A stretch of DNA of 64,000 nt from Fervidicola ferrireducens (GCF_001562425.1 NZ_LOED01000003.1:62001-126000), one strand, 5' to 3'; counted from the stretch's first letter, positions 8,938-17,569 are shown. The notes: generated from the letters alone by a model not told the origin. Translations and numbers: made by a program.

Positions 8938-10149
8938 TCAATTTCGTTTAGTGAAAGGTCCTAAAGCGGGGCTTCCCTTTTGTCCCAAAAGGTCCTGGGA
9001 CTTCAGCTTGGCCCGGAAAATGGCATCATCCCCGAATCTTTCCCTTATTTCGTCTATAACCCTATCGAGCCTCTTTTTCTTTTCATCAGCTTCGAATATG
9101 GAAATCTGGTCGAATTCCTTTATGAGCCCGGAAAGGCTCACCCCTAAGAGCCTGAGGGGTGTTTTCCCGTCCCAGTTGGAGTGTAAGAGTTTTTTTGCGG
9201 CCCTATATATGTCTTCGGTAAGGTTCGTGTAGGGAACCGTGGCGGAGCGGGTCACGGTGACGAAGGAAGAGTCCCGGAGGGTAACGGTCACCACCTTCCC
9301 TACGTATCCGCCGCACCTTATCCTCCTTCCCACCTGTTCGGAAAGGGAAAGCAGCACGGCCTCGGCTTCCTCCCACGTAGTGATATCCTGCGGCAAGGTC
9401 ACCGAATGGCCCATGGACTTGGCCTTATCCGCGGAATGGGGGTCCACCGGGGAATCGTCGATGCCGTTGGCCCACCGGTGAAGGCGAAGCCCCACCACTC
9501 CAAAGGCCGCCTGCAGAAATTCTGGAGGAATCCTCGCCAGGTCCCCGATGGTGTTTATGTTCATCTTTTTGAGGTGTTCGGCCATCCTGGGACCCACGCC
9601 GTATAGTTCCTCGACCGGCAGGGGCCAGAGCATGTTTTGAACGTCGTCGGGAGTGATGACGGTAATGCCCATAGGTTTTTTCATGTCCGATGCCATCTTT
9701 GAAAGAAGCTTGTTGCAGGAGACTCCCACGGAGCAGGGCAGTGAAAGTTCTTCCATCATCGATTTTTGGATTTTCTCTGCTATGGTCAGGGCATCCCCGA
9801 AAAGCCCCTCGCATCCTTCTACATCCAGCCAGGCCTCGTCTATGCTGAAGACTTCCACAAGGGGCGTAAACTTTTTTAGGATTTCCATCGCCCGGTGGCT
9901 GAATTCTACGTAGAGCCGGTAGTCGGGCTTTAGAAAAACCGCTTTAGGGCACAGCCTTTTTGCCTCCCAGAGGGGCATGGCGGTCCTTACCCCGAACTTC
10001 CTCGCCTCATAGGAGGCGGTGAGCACTATGCCGTTTCTCTTTTTGGGGTCTCCAGCGACTATCACGGGCCTTCCCCTGAGCGACGGGTCTACCGCCTGGT
10101 GGCAGGAGGCGTAAAAGGCGTTCATGTCCACGTGGAGGATGGTGAGCAT
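8938..10149 (-). CDS. dinB: DNA polymerase IV (Y-family, DinB)
   Basis: A 403-residue protein starting MLTILHVDMNAFYASC, with the catalytic Asp in HVDMNAFY and the second acidic pair in FSIDEAWLDV near residue 102. A helix-hairpin-helix (EELYGVGPRMAEHLKKMNI near 170) and a little-finger domain follow. It performs translesion synthesis. The start at 10149 has GAAGGTGG upstream; the longer open frame to 10215 would run through the promoter and LexA box. Those upstream sites suggest SOS control. No beta-clamp motif was checked beyond the C-terminal QDLLGQKG, which is a plausible candidate. Confidence 0.93.
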   Translation of the reverse strand: MLTILHVDMNAFYASCHQAVDPSLRGRPVIVAGDPKKRNGIVLTASYEARKFGVRTAMPLWEAKRLCPKAVFLKPDYRLYVEFSHRAMEILKKFTPLVEVFSIDEAWLDVEGCEGLFGDALTIAEKIQKSMMEELSLPCSVGVSCNKLLSKMASDMKKPMGITVITPDDVQNMLWPLPVEELYGVGPRMAEHLKKMNINTIGDLARIPPEFLQAAFGVVGLRLHRWANGIDDSPVDPHSADKAKSMGHSVTLPQDITTWEEAEAVLLSLSEQVGRRIRCGGYVGKVVTVTLRDSSFVTVTRSATVPYTNLTEDIYRAAKKLLHSNWDGKTPLRLLGVSLSGLIKEFDQISIFEADEKKKRLDRVIDEIRERFGDDAIFRAKLKSQDLLGQKGSPALGPFTKRN

Positions 10150-10162
10150 AAAACCACCTTCT

Positions 10163-10212
10163 CGAACATTTGTTTGCATTAATATTATAACGCCTGCCGC
10201 GGGCAAAATCAA
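10163..10212 (-). promoter_or_regulatory. dinB promoter overlapped by a LexA/DinR box
   Basis: On the minus strand TTGATT (10212-10207), a 17-base spacer and TATAAT (10189-10184) form a promoter. Just downstream, CGAACATTTGTTTG (10163-10176, plus) differs by one base from the Gram-positive LexA palindrome CGAAC-N4-GTTCG. The box would cover the transcript start, as expected of an SOS-repressed gene. Confidence 0.8.
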
Positions 10213-10307
10213 CAAATTCCCTTGTTTTTTGCCGCCGGTTAGTATACCATAGTAGCGGAAAGATTTTACTTTAAAAGACGAGTTAAAACAGAAAGGAAGG
10301 AGCGCGC

Positions 10308-10742
10308 ATGAAGCGCGGCGGTAAAATTATTAAAGATGATATTACCTTCGCATTGCGCCGTTATTTTGCCAAAAAAGAAAACGTGCCGTTTGCGTACCTT
10401 TTCGGCTCATACGCTCGAGAAAAGCAAAAAGAATCGAGCGACATCGATATAGCCGTTTATTTATCCGGCACCCCGCAAGATGAATTTTTTAAGTGCAAAC
10501 TGGAATTCAAAACGGAACTGGAAGAGATTTTTAAAAAACCTGTTGATGTGGTTATTATGAACAGCGCTCCACCCCTTTTAAACCACGAGATCTTTAAAGA
10601 CGGTGTTCTCATTAAAAATGCCGACCCTTCTCTCCTCTCCGACTTTCGAAGGAAAAACTTTTACTTTTACCTGGACCAAATGTATATAATCAATACCTAT
10701 CTGAAATCAACCAAAGAGAAGATAAGGGAAAAATTGCGTTAA
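10308..10742 (+). CDS. MNT-type minimal nucleotidyltransferase (MntA-like)
   Basis: A 144-residue protein with the nucleotidyltransferase motif LFGSYAREKQKESSDIDIAV, in which GSYA and the DID acidic pair form the active site. A short helical C-terminus follows (NFYFYLDQMYIINTYLKST). In HEPN/MNT toxin-antitoxin pairs, MntA adds nucleotides to a HEPN RNase and silences it. No HEPN gene lies beside it: upstream is dinB (divergent), downstream a membrane kinase 16 bases away. It starts at ATG 10308 after AAGGAAGGAG. It may act on a partner elsewhere or be an orphan. Confidence 0.82.
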   Translation: MKRGGKIIKDDITFALRRYFAKKENVPFAYLFGSYAREKQKESSDIDIAVYLSGTPQDEFFKCKLEFKTELEEIFKKPVDVVIMNSAPPLLNHEIFKDGVLIKNADPSLLSDFRRKNFYFYLDQMYIINTYLKSTKEKIREKLR

Positions 10743-10758
10743 AGAAGGGAGAAATTCT

Positions 10759-12291
10759 ATGGTCAGGAGGGAAATAATTTCGCTATTGCATGACTTTTGG
10801 GGAGTTATCGTATCGATTCTCTTTGTCTTTTCCATCATAATTGTTTCTGAGATTTTGAGGAAAGCGGGAAGGTTCGACTCCGAATTTACCAGGAAATTCG
10901 TGCACATAGGGGTTTCCCACTGGTGGCTTTTGGCCATGCTTTTAATCGACGACATGCGGTACGCCCTCATACCTCCCGCTCTTTTCGTGGCGTTAAATTA
11001 CTACTCTTACAAGAACAATTTGTTCAAGGGCATGGAAAGGCAGGAAAGCTCCGACCTGGGGACGGTGTACTTCCCAGTGTCGCTTTTGATTCTCATTCTC
11101 CTTACATGGAAGGGCGGGCTCTTGGGAGGTGATTTCGAACACATCGGCCTTGCAGGGGTCCTGGCCATGGGATATGGCGACGGGTTTGCGGCAATCTTTG
11201 GCAAAAAATGGGGGAAATTGAAGTACAGGGTTTTTAAAAGCGAAAAGAGCCTGGAAGGCTCTGGGGCGATGTTCGTCTTTTCATTTCCATCCATAGCTGC
11301 ATCGCTGGGTGCTTTTCTGGGGGTTGACCCACATATCTTCAGGGTAAGCTTTGTGGCAGCCCTAACCGCCTCGACAGCAGAGGCCCTTTCGCCTTCCGGC
11401 ACGGACAACCTGAGCGTTCCTTTGGCCACCGCACTTTCTTCGTACTATCTTCTTTATGTTTTAAAGGACATCGGCGTTTTTCTTTTTATCTATATGGCAT
11501 CAATCGGATTTTTGCTGAGCTTTCTCATAGCGTACGCCGCTTACAGGAAAAATTCCCTCACCCTCGACGGCTCCGCGGGCGCAACGCTCCTTGGCACATT
11601 GATGTACGCCACGTCAGGAATTTTCGGCTCCTTATTGATGGTGCTCTTTTTCATTTCCTCGAGTCTCCTTTCCCACTTTAAAAAGAGCACAAAAAGCGAT
11701 GTTGCACGAAAGTTCGACAAAACCGGCCGCAGGGACGCAATGCAGGTTTTTGCAAATGGCGGCGTCGGGCTTTTTTACTCTGTGCTTTATTACATTACGA
11801 AAAATCCGTCGTACCTCGTGCTGCTTGCCATATCCTTTGCTGCGGCAAACGCCGACACCTGGGCCACGGAGCTGGGGGTTTTGAGCACGGCAAGGCCGAT
11901 TTCGCTTCGTAATTTCAGGAGGGTGGAACGGGGCACCTCAGGCGCGGTGAGCCTCCCCGGGACTTTGGCGGCCCTTTCAGGCGCCTTATTCATCGGCATC
12001 TTAACCCCAGTAGCATTCAAATTGATGGGACTTTTCGACCCGGTCTTAACAGGGCTCGGAAAAACATTCATAATAACCCTGGGCGGATTTCTAGGTTCCC
12101 TTATAGATTCGCTCCTCGGCGCCACGTGCCAGGGCGTGTACTATTCGGAAGAGCTGAAAACCGAAACGGAAAAGAGGTTTTCTTTCGGCAGGGAAAACCG
12201 GCTTGTCCGGGGATTCGGCTTTGTGAACAATGACCTTGTGAATTTCCTGAGCATCGCCATTTCCACTGCGCTGTTTGCGGGAATGGTGTAA
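10759..12291 (+). CDS. Fused polyprenol/phytol kinase-like and DUF92 (VTE6-like) membrane protein
   Basis: A 510-residue integral membrane protein with two fused modules. Residues 1-220 resemble CTP-dependent dolichol/phytol kinases (VTE5/SEC59 type): RKFVHIGVSHWW, GYGDGFAAIFGKKWGK and KSLEGS are the family motifs. Residues 240-510 are DUF92 (TMEM19/VTE6 type): AYRKNSLTLDGSAGATLLGT, AANADTWATELG, GAVSLPGT and DSLLGATCQG. In plants VTE5 makes phytyl phosphate and VTE6 makes phytyl diphosphate. A single chain with both suggests two-step phosphorylation of an isoprenoid alcohol. The substrate is not known, and the assignment by family is inference. Confidence 0.82.
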   Translation: MVRREIISLLHDFWGVIVSILFVFSIIIVSEILRKAGRFDSEFTRKFVHIGVSHWWLLAMLLIDDMRYALIPPALFVALNYYSYKNNLFKGMERQESSDLGTVYFPVSLLILILLTWKGGLLGGDFEHIGLAGVLAMGYGDGFAAIFGKKWGKLKYRVFKSEKSLEGSGAMFVFSFPSIAASLGAFLGVDPHIFRVSFVAALTASTAEALSPSGTDNLSVPLATALSSYYLLYVLKDIGVFLFIYMASIGFLLSFLIAYAAYRKNSLTLDGSAGATLLGTLMYATSGIFGSLLMVLFFISSSLLSHFKKSTKSDVARKFDKTGRRDAMQVFANGGVGLFYSVLYYITKNPSYLVLLAISFAAANADTWATELGVLSTARPISLRNFRRVERGTSGAVSLPGTLAALSGALFIGILTPVAFKLMGLFDPVLTGLGKTFIITLGGFLGSLIDSLLGATCQGVYYSEELKTETEKRFSFGRENRLVRGFGFVNNDLVNFLSIAISTALFAGMV

Positions 12292-12372
12292 ACATTTGAA
12301 TCTCCCAATGTAACCACCAAAAAACGGCCTGCATATATTGTAGTAGACACCACAATAAGGAGGGTTTGAAAA

Positions 12373-12480
12373 ATGACAGAAGTCAGCGGCGGAGGCTATG
12401 GAAGGGATTACTTCTTTGACCGCAAAGCTTTCCTGGTGTTCCTTATCCTGATCCTTCTACTGATGGGCGACATCTTCTAA
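12373..12480 (+). CDS. 35-residue glycine-rich/hydrophobic small protein, YjcZ-like
   Basis: ATG 12373 follows AAGGAGGG by eight bases, and TAA is followed at once by a strong terminator, so this is an isolated small gene. The peptide has a Gly/Tyr-rich head (SGGGYGRDYF) and one hydrophobic helix (FLVFLILILLLMG). This layout resembles the YjcZ/sporulation small-protein family of Firmicutes. Membrane or spore association is inferred; the sequence is too short for certainty. Confidence 0.7.
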   Translation: MTEVSGGGYGRDYFFDRKAFLVFLILILLLMGDIF

Positions 12481-12483
12481 CCT

Positions 12484-12516
12484 AGAAGCCGTGCCACAGG
12501 CACGGCTTCTATTTTT
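12484..12516 (+). terminator. Intrinsic terminator after the small protein gene
   Basis: AGAAGCCGTGCC (12484-12495) and GGCACGGCTTCT (12499-12510) form a perfect 12-bp stem with loop ACA, followed by ATTTTT. Confidence 0.93.
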
Positions 12517-12586
12517 AGGTATTGCTTATTGCCGGCCGTGCTGATAAAATACAAAATAGCATTACAATTTATGGAGAATGACTTCC

Positions 12587-13837
12587 ATGGACCCGGTAAA
12601 ATTTTACGCAAGTCTTATAAAAAAGAATATGGAAAGGCCGGAACAAGTGAAAAAACTAATAAATTTTGGCCTTTATTTCGCCCACCATTACGTTAGTCTT
12701 TTTAAAGACAAAAGGGTGCCTCAATCTTTTCATTTCCTCAACAAGTACTGCATAAGATGCGTGATTGAACCGCTGAAACACCCTCAAAGTTCCGCCTGGG
12801 TAAACCTCTTTTCCCCTTCGGAGTTTTTGATGGCGATGGACATAAAGCCTCTATTCATCGAAGCTTACTCTTCCTTCATGTCAGGCTTTTTCATCGAGGA
12901 TTGCCTCATCGACGCCGCCGAATCAAAAGGCATATCGAATACTCTATGCAGCTACCACAAAACTTTCCTCGGCGCCGGAGAACTCGGCATCCTCGAAAAG
13001 CCAAGACTTATGATTGCTACCTCCATCGCCTGCGATGCCAATATCCCAACCTTCCGGTACCTTTCGAAAAAGCTGGGCGTCCCCCTTTGCATTATAGACG
13101 TCCCGTACAGGTATTCAAAAGAGGCGGTTTCCTATGTGAAAAAGCAGCTTTTTGAAGTGGTTTCAAGTCTTGAAGAAGCCTTCAAGAGAAAACTGGATAT
13201 CGATAAGTTAAGGGAAGTCGTGAAGACGGAGAACAAAACGCGGGCCCTAATGAAGGAGTACCTGAATTACGCCGGGAGGAAAAGCCTTCAAACCACTATG
13301 ACCTTCGAAATGTACATGCTCTTTGCCTCCCACGTTTTCATAGGGAGCAAAGAGATTCTAAAGTTTTACGAGATGCTCCTTGCCGATATCAAAAAAGCTC
13401 CCGAAAAAAGCGGGAAAAGCGTGTTTTTCGTGCACCTTTTGCCCATGTTCGAGAAAAATTTCAAAGACTATTTTAATTTTGGCGAAAAATATTGTATCGC
13501 CGGAAGCGACATAAATTACGATTTTCTCGACGAAATAGACGAAAAGGACCCATTTTCGGGCATTGCGGAAAAGCTCATCCTGACTTCGTTTAACGGCGGT
13601 ATAGACCGGAGGGTTTCCAGGATAAGGGAGCTTGTGGAAAAAATAAAGCCCGACGGCATCATCCAGTTTTGCCACCTTGGGTGCAAGCAGTCCATGGGCG
13701 GGGTCTTTTTTATAAAAAAGCTTGCATCGGAAATGGGCATCCCATTCCTTTGCCTTGACGGCGATTGCGTGGATAAAAGGAACAATCAGGAAGGGCAAAA
13801 CAGGACGAGGCTCGAAGCTTTCCTGGAGATGCTCTAG
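12587..13837 (+). CDS. 2-hydroxyacyl-CoA dehydratase D-component subunit (HgdB/FldB-like)
   Basis: About 416 residues of the 2-hydroxyacyl-CoA dehydratase family. Conserved segments include FCHLGCKQSMGG near the C-terminus and KPRLMIATSIACDANIPTFR with the Cys typical of [4Fe-4S] ligation. Such dehydratases remove water from 2-hydroxyacyl-CoA (or act in ATP-driven benzoyl-CoA-type reductions) after one-electron activation by a BadF/HgdC-type ATPase. The activase fusion lies just downstream. ATG 12587 is chosen because GGAG (12573-12576) is ten bases before it; ATG 12578 is also possible but too close. The substrate is unknown. Confidence 0.8.
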   Translation: MDPVKFYASLIKKNMERPEQVKKLINFGLYFAHHYVSLFKDKRVPQSFHFLNKYCIRCVIEPLKHPQSSAWVNLFSPSEFLMAMDIKPLFIEAYSSFMSGFFIEDCLIDAAESKGISNTLCSYHKTFLGAGELGILEKPRLMIATSIACDANIPTFRYLSKKLGVPLCIIDVPYRYSKEAVSYVKKQLFEVVSSLEEAFKRKLDIDKLREVVKTENKTRALMKEYLNYAGRKSLQTTMTFEMYMLFASHVFIGSKEILKFYEMLLADIKKAPEKSGKSVFFVHLLPMFEKNFKDYFNFGEKYCIAGSDINYDFLDEIDEKDPFSGIAEKLILTSFNGGIDRRVSRIRELVEKIKPDGIIQFCHLGCKQSMGGVFFIKKLASEMGIPFLCLDGDCVDKRNNQEGQNRTRLEAFLEML

Positions 13838-13855
13838 AATTCAGGGGGGATAATC

Positions 13856-15476
13856 TTGGCAGGATACGTGTGCAAGTACACTCCCGTGGAAATAATCGAA
13901 GCCTTCGGGGAAACGCCTGTAAAGCTCGAACCGAGCTCAAAGTCTTACGAGCGCGCAGAAAGCCTCCTTCATTCCAACATCTGCAGTTTTGCAAAAGGAG
14001 TCCTTGAAAACATAATCGATAAAAACATCGAGGAAGTAGTGCTAACAAGCTGTTGCGACAGCATAAAAAGGCTTTACGATGTTTTAAAGCAAAGGGTAAA
14101 GTTCATTTACATGCTGGACCTGCCAAGGAAAAAGGCGCCTGAAGCAACAGACCTTTTTTTTCGGTGAAATAAAGGGTTTTATAAAGGCATACACAGCCTA
14201 CAAGAAAAAGGATTTTTCCGAAGAAAATTTGCTCAATATTTTGGAGAAAAAGGCCGCAAAAGGTGAAAAGGTGTTTTCCGAGAGCATAGCTGTAATGGGT
14301 GCAAGACTCAAAGAAGACGTGGTGGAAAAAATTAAATCCTTTGGGGCAGAAATAATAAACCTCACGTGCACGGGAGAAGAAAGGACATTCGATGTCGAAC
14401 CGGAGGGTGATTTACTTAGAAACTACGCCGAATCTCTGTTAAACCTTACCCCGTGCATGAGGATGGCAAAAGACCGGAATATCCTCGAGGGAAAAAGATT
14501 TAAAGGCATCATATACAACACTATAAAGTTCTGCGATTTTTACGCCTACGAGTACGCTGAACTCAAGGACAAGCTGGACATCCCCTTACTCAAAATCGAA
14601 ACCGATTACACCGACTCGGGAAGCGGACAGATTTTAACGAGAGTGGATGCCTTTTTGGAGTCCATCGGCATGAAAAAAGTTGAAAAAGAAAAAGCAAGAG
14701 GCGGATACTTTGCAGGAATCGACAGCGGCTCCACTTCCGCCAATGTGGTAATAATCGATGAAAACAAAAACATAATATCGTACTCCATCGTGCCGACAGG
14801 TCCCAAGGCTTTAGAAAGCGCAAGGAAGGCTTTCGAATTGGCATTAAAAGACGCGGGCCTCAAAGAAAATGACATCAAAAAAGTGGTAGCGACGGGATAC
14901 GGAAGGGTGAGCATCCCCTTTGCGGAAAAGACCGTAACCGAAATTACATGCCACGGTAAAGGCGCCTTCTTCATGGACAGCGCCGTCAGGACTGTGATAG
15001 ACATAGGCGGGCAGGACAGCAAAGTGATAAGGCTGGACGATGAGGGCAATGTGGTGGACTTTGTGATGAACGACAAGTGTTCGGCTGGAACGGGCAGGTT
15101 TCTGGAAGTTATGGCAAGGACCCTAGGCGTTTCCATAGAAGAAATGGGAAAGGTAACCGACAAGGCAAGAGAGGATATCACCATCACCAGCATGTGCACA
15201 GTATTTGCCGAATCGGAAGTAATATCCCTAATCGCGGAAAATAAGGACCAGAGGGATATAATCCACGCCCTGAACAAAGCCGTGGCTTCAAAGGCTGTCT
15301 CTTTGATAGAAAGGATCGGAAGGAAGGGAAGTTACATGATGACGGGAGGGGTGGCGAAAAACAGAGGCGTTGTAAATGCCATAGAAAAGAAGCTCGGAGA
15401 AAAAATTTTAATTCCTCCCGAACCTCAAATAATAGGGGCGCTGGGGGCAGCCCTGATAGCCCTAGAAGGGAAATAA
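13856..15476 (+). CDS. 2-hydroxyacyl-CoA dehydratase-type domain fused to BadF/HgdC activase, frameshifted at T8
   Basis: The frame opened by TTG 13856 (after GGGGGG) encodes an HgdB-like start (YTPVEIIEAFGETPVKLEP, VVLTSCCDSIKRLYD) and stops at 14167, just past a run of eight T near 14153-14161. Removing one T restores a frame reading DLFFGEIKGFIKAYTAYKKK, which runs to 15476. The downstream part has the activase motifs GIDSGSTSANVVIID, VIDIGGQDSKVI, NDKCSAGTGRFLE and ITSMCTVFAESEV; its two Cys are the [4Fe-4S] ligands at the dimer interface. The ATPase fires electrons into the dehydratase. The cause may be sequencing error, mutation or slippage. Confidence 0.8.
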
Positions 15477-15485
15477 ATGAAAAGG

Positions 15486-15518
15486 GCCGGCTTTCCAAAA
15501 AAGGAAGCCGGCTTTTTT
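15486..15518. terminator. Bidirectional terminator between the activase and arsM
   Basis: GCCGGCTTTCC (15486-15496) pairs with GGAAGCCGGC (15503-15512) around an A-rich loop, followed by a T run. The arm sequences also give T-rich tails on the minus strand, so it can serve both convergent genes. Confidence 0.85.
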
Positions 15519-16296
15519 ACTGCTTTTCCGCCCTTATCAGGGCGCTGGCGAAGGCCCCGGCGACTTTTTCCAAATCTTCCTCACCTTCCACGAAATCCCT
15601 TATCTCATCTCTTCCGTACACGCCCGCTATTTTAATTTTTATATTCTTAAAACCCGCTTCCCTCAACAACTTTTCGTATTCCCCGACGGCCAGCGCCCCG
15701 GCAAAACATCCCGCCCACAGTTTATCATTTTTCTTTAGGTTTTCCGGAATACCTTTAAGAATCACTATGTCGGCCACCGCTAACCTGCCGGGCGATTTCA
15801 AAACCCTGTAGGCTTCTTTGAGAACCGCAAGCTTATCATGGGAAAGGTTAATCACGCAGTTTGAGATGACTACATCCACAGAATTATCTTCTAAAGGTAT
15901 GTCCTCGATGTATCCTTTAATGAACTTTACGTTACTTATGCCCATCTTCTCTTTGTTCTTGTTGGCAATGGCTATCATCTCATCGGTCATGTCTAAGCCG
16001 AAGACCATACCTTCCTCTCCTACGCGCTTTGCCGCTATAAAGGCGTCTATCCCGCCACCGCACCCCAGGTCTAGCACCTTTTCTCCCTTTTTTAAATCCG
16101 CTATCGCCAGGGGATTGGCGCACCCCAGCGACATTTCAAGGGCCTCCTGCGGAAGGCCTTTCACATCTTCGAAGTCGTAAAGAACTTCATTTGCCTGCCC
16201 GCAGCAGGAAGAAGAGCAGGAGCAACACCCTCCCCCTTCTTTTTTTGCTATGCTTGCGTAATATTCCCTTACCTTCTCCCTGATATCCTCTACCAT
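15517..16296 (-). CDS. arsM: Arsenite S-adenosylmethionine methyltransferase
   Basis: A 259-residue class I methyltransferase. The SAM motif is VLDLGCGGGIDAF near residue 75, and conserved arsenite-binding cysteines appear in the N-terminal Cys-rich segment (GGGCCSCSSSCCGQ), in MSLGCANPLA and in ISNCVINLS. ArsM methylates As(III) to volatile or less-bound species. ATG 16296 is chosen because GGAGGG precedes it; the longer frame starts inside the ribosome site. It overlaps the MarR gene upstream, so they form a two-gene operon that probably responds to arsenic. Confidence 0.92.
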   Translation of the reverse strand: MVEDIREKVREYYASIAKKEGGGCCSCSSSCCGQANEVLYDFEDVKGLPQEALEMSLGCANPLAIADLKKGEKVLDLGCGGGIDAFIAAKRVGEEGMVFGLDMTDEMIAIANKNKEKMGISNVKFIKGYIEDIPLEDNSVDVVISNCVINLSHDKLAVLKEAYRVLKSPGRLAVADIVILKGIPENLKKNDKLWAGCFAGALAVGEYEKLLREAGFKNIKIKIAGVYGRDEIRDFVEGEEDLEKVAGAFASALIRAEKQ

Positions 16297-16748
16297 AAAA
16301 AACCCTCCTCGCAACATCTATTTTCCCTTACGGCATCGAGCAGGAGTTTGAGGCTCTCCAAAACCTGATGCCGCTTTTCTTCGGGTATCGAAGAAAAAAC
16401 CCTCTCAAAATAGTCAGCCAGGTTCCTTTCGATTTCTCCGTAAACCTCCTTGCCCATTTCGGTCAGGCTTATCCTCACATAACGCCTATCCCTCTCATCC
16501 ACCTTGCGAGAAACCAGTCCTTTATTAAATAAATTGTCTACACTTCTGCTTATGGTGCTGCTGTCGAGGTTTAAAAGTCCGGCAAGTTCGTTAAGTGAAA
16601 CTTCTCCCGCCTTTCCTATTGCCAGTATGACGTGACACTGGGAAAGAGTCATGCCGCAGCAGGATGCCTCGGTCTTTTCCAAGACAAAAAGGTCCTTTTT
16701 CAGCATTTCCAAAAGCTCTCTTAAATAATGCCCGCCTCTATTTTCCAT
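16290..16748 (-). CDS. MarR-family regulator with vicinal cysteine pairs
   Basis: About 152 residues of winged-helix MarR fold: recognition region VSLNELAGLLNLDSSTISRSVDNLF and wing LVSRKVDERDRRYVRISLT. Two CysCys pairs stand out: TEASCCGMTLSQ in the N-terminal dimer helix and ENRCCEEGF close to the C-terminus. In other arsenic regulators, vicinal thiols bind As(III), so a metalloid sensor for arsM is a reasonable inference. ATG 16748 follows GGAGG. The stop overlaps the arsM start, which couples the two genes. Confidence 0.85.
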   Translation of the reverse strand: MENRGGHYLRELLEMLKKDLFVLEKTEASCCGMTLSQCHVILAIGKAGEVSLNELAGLLNLDSSTISRSVDNLFNKGLVSRKVDERDRRYVRISLTEMGKEVYGEIERNLADYFERVFSSIPEEKRHQVLESLKLLLDAVRENRCCEEGFLW

Positions 16749-16878
16749 ACCTTGACCTCCACTATTATGAATCACACTTTTATTGTATCATAAAATAGTT
16801 GTATATTGCAATTATTTTTCCTGGAATACAAAAGGAAAACATGCCGTATAAATTGTACAAAGCAAAGGGGGTATAACC

Positions 16879-17556
16879 ATGTCGTGTGAGCTTTCCCCCA
16901 TCGATTTTCATGAATATCCCCCGGTGAGCCGGGAGGTTTTTAAAGTCCTAAGAGAAGCCATCTTGAACGGCGCGTTTTCGCCCGGCACGAGGCTGGTGGA
17001 GCGGGAAATCGCAAGGAAATTAGGGGTCAGCCGGACCCCGGTGCGGGAAGCTATCCATAAATTAGAACAGGAAGGCCTCGTCCGCCATATTCCCCGGAAG
17101 GGCGTCGTGGTATCGTGCATTTCCGACCAGGATGTCCACGAAATCTACACCATCCGCGCCGTTTTGGAAGGTCTTGCCGCAAGGCTCGCCGCTGCGCGGA
17201 TAAGCCGGAAAAAATTGATGCGACTAAATGAGCTCGTAAAAGCCATGGAAAGAGCTTTGGAGAAAGGAGACGAAGAAAACCTTCAGTCCCTTCACATGGA
17301 ATTCAACCGGACAATCTACGAAAGCGCCCAAAGTCCCAGGCTTTTCCAGATGATCAGCATACTTTCGGACTACATCGCCTCTTTCGCCAAGGTTGGCTAC
17401 AGCGTTCCGGGGAGGTCCCAAGAAGCCACCGAAGAACATAAGAGCCTGGTAAAAGCTCTTTTCGACGGAAATGCCGACCTCGCCGAAAAGATAGCAAGGC
17501 TGCATATTGAAAAATCGAGAGAGGCTTACTTTAGAAAGAAAAAATCTAAAGCATAA
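16879..17556 (+). CDS. GntR-family (FadR/FCD) transcriptional regulator
   Basis: A 225-residue regulator. The N-terminal winged helix reads LREAILNGAFSPGTRLVERE, then IARKLGVSRTPVREAIHKLE; residues 85-215 form the helical FCD effector domain (VHEIYTIRAVLEGLAARLAA, with metal-binding Asp/His candidates in LHMEFNRTIY and EEHKSLVKAL). FCD regulators usually sense small organic acids. Placed at the head of the oxalate cluster and 13 bases before the cdc48 start, it is a good candidate for the oxalate-responsive regulator. Palindromic TTGTACAA lies about 20 bases upstream. Confidence 0.9.
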   Translation: MSCELSPIDFHEYPPVSREVFKVLREAILNGAFSPGTRLVEREIARKLGVSRTPVREAIHKLEQEGLVRHIPRKGVVVSCISDQDVHEIYTIRAVLEGLAARLAAARISRKKLMRLNELVKAMERALEKGDEENLQSLHMEFNRTIYESAQSPRLFQMISILSDYIASFAKVGYSVPGRSQEATEEHKSLVKALFDGNADLAEKIARLHIEKSREAYFRKKKSKA

Positions 17557-17569
17557 GGGAGGGAGCCTC

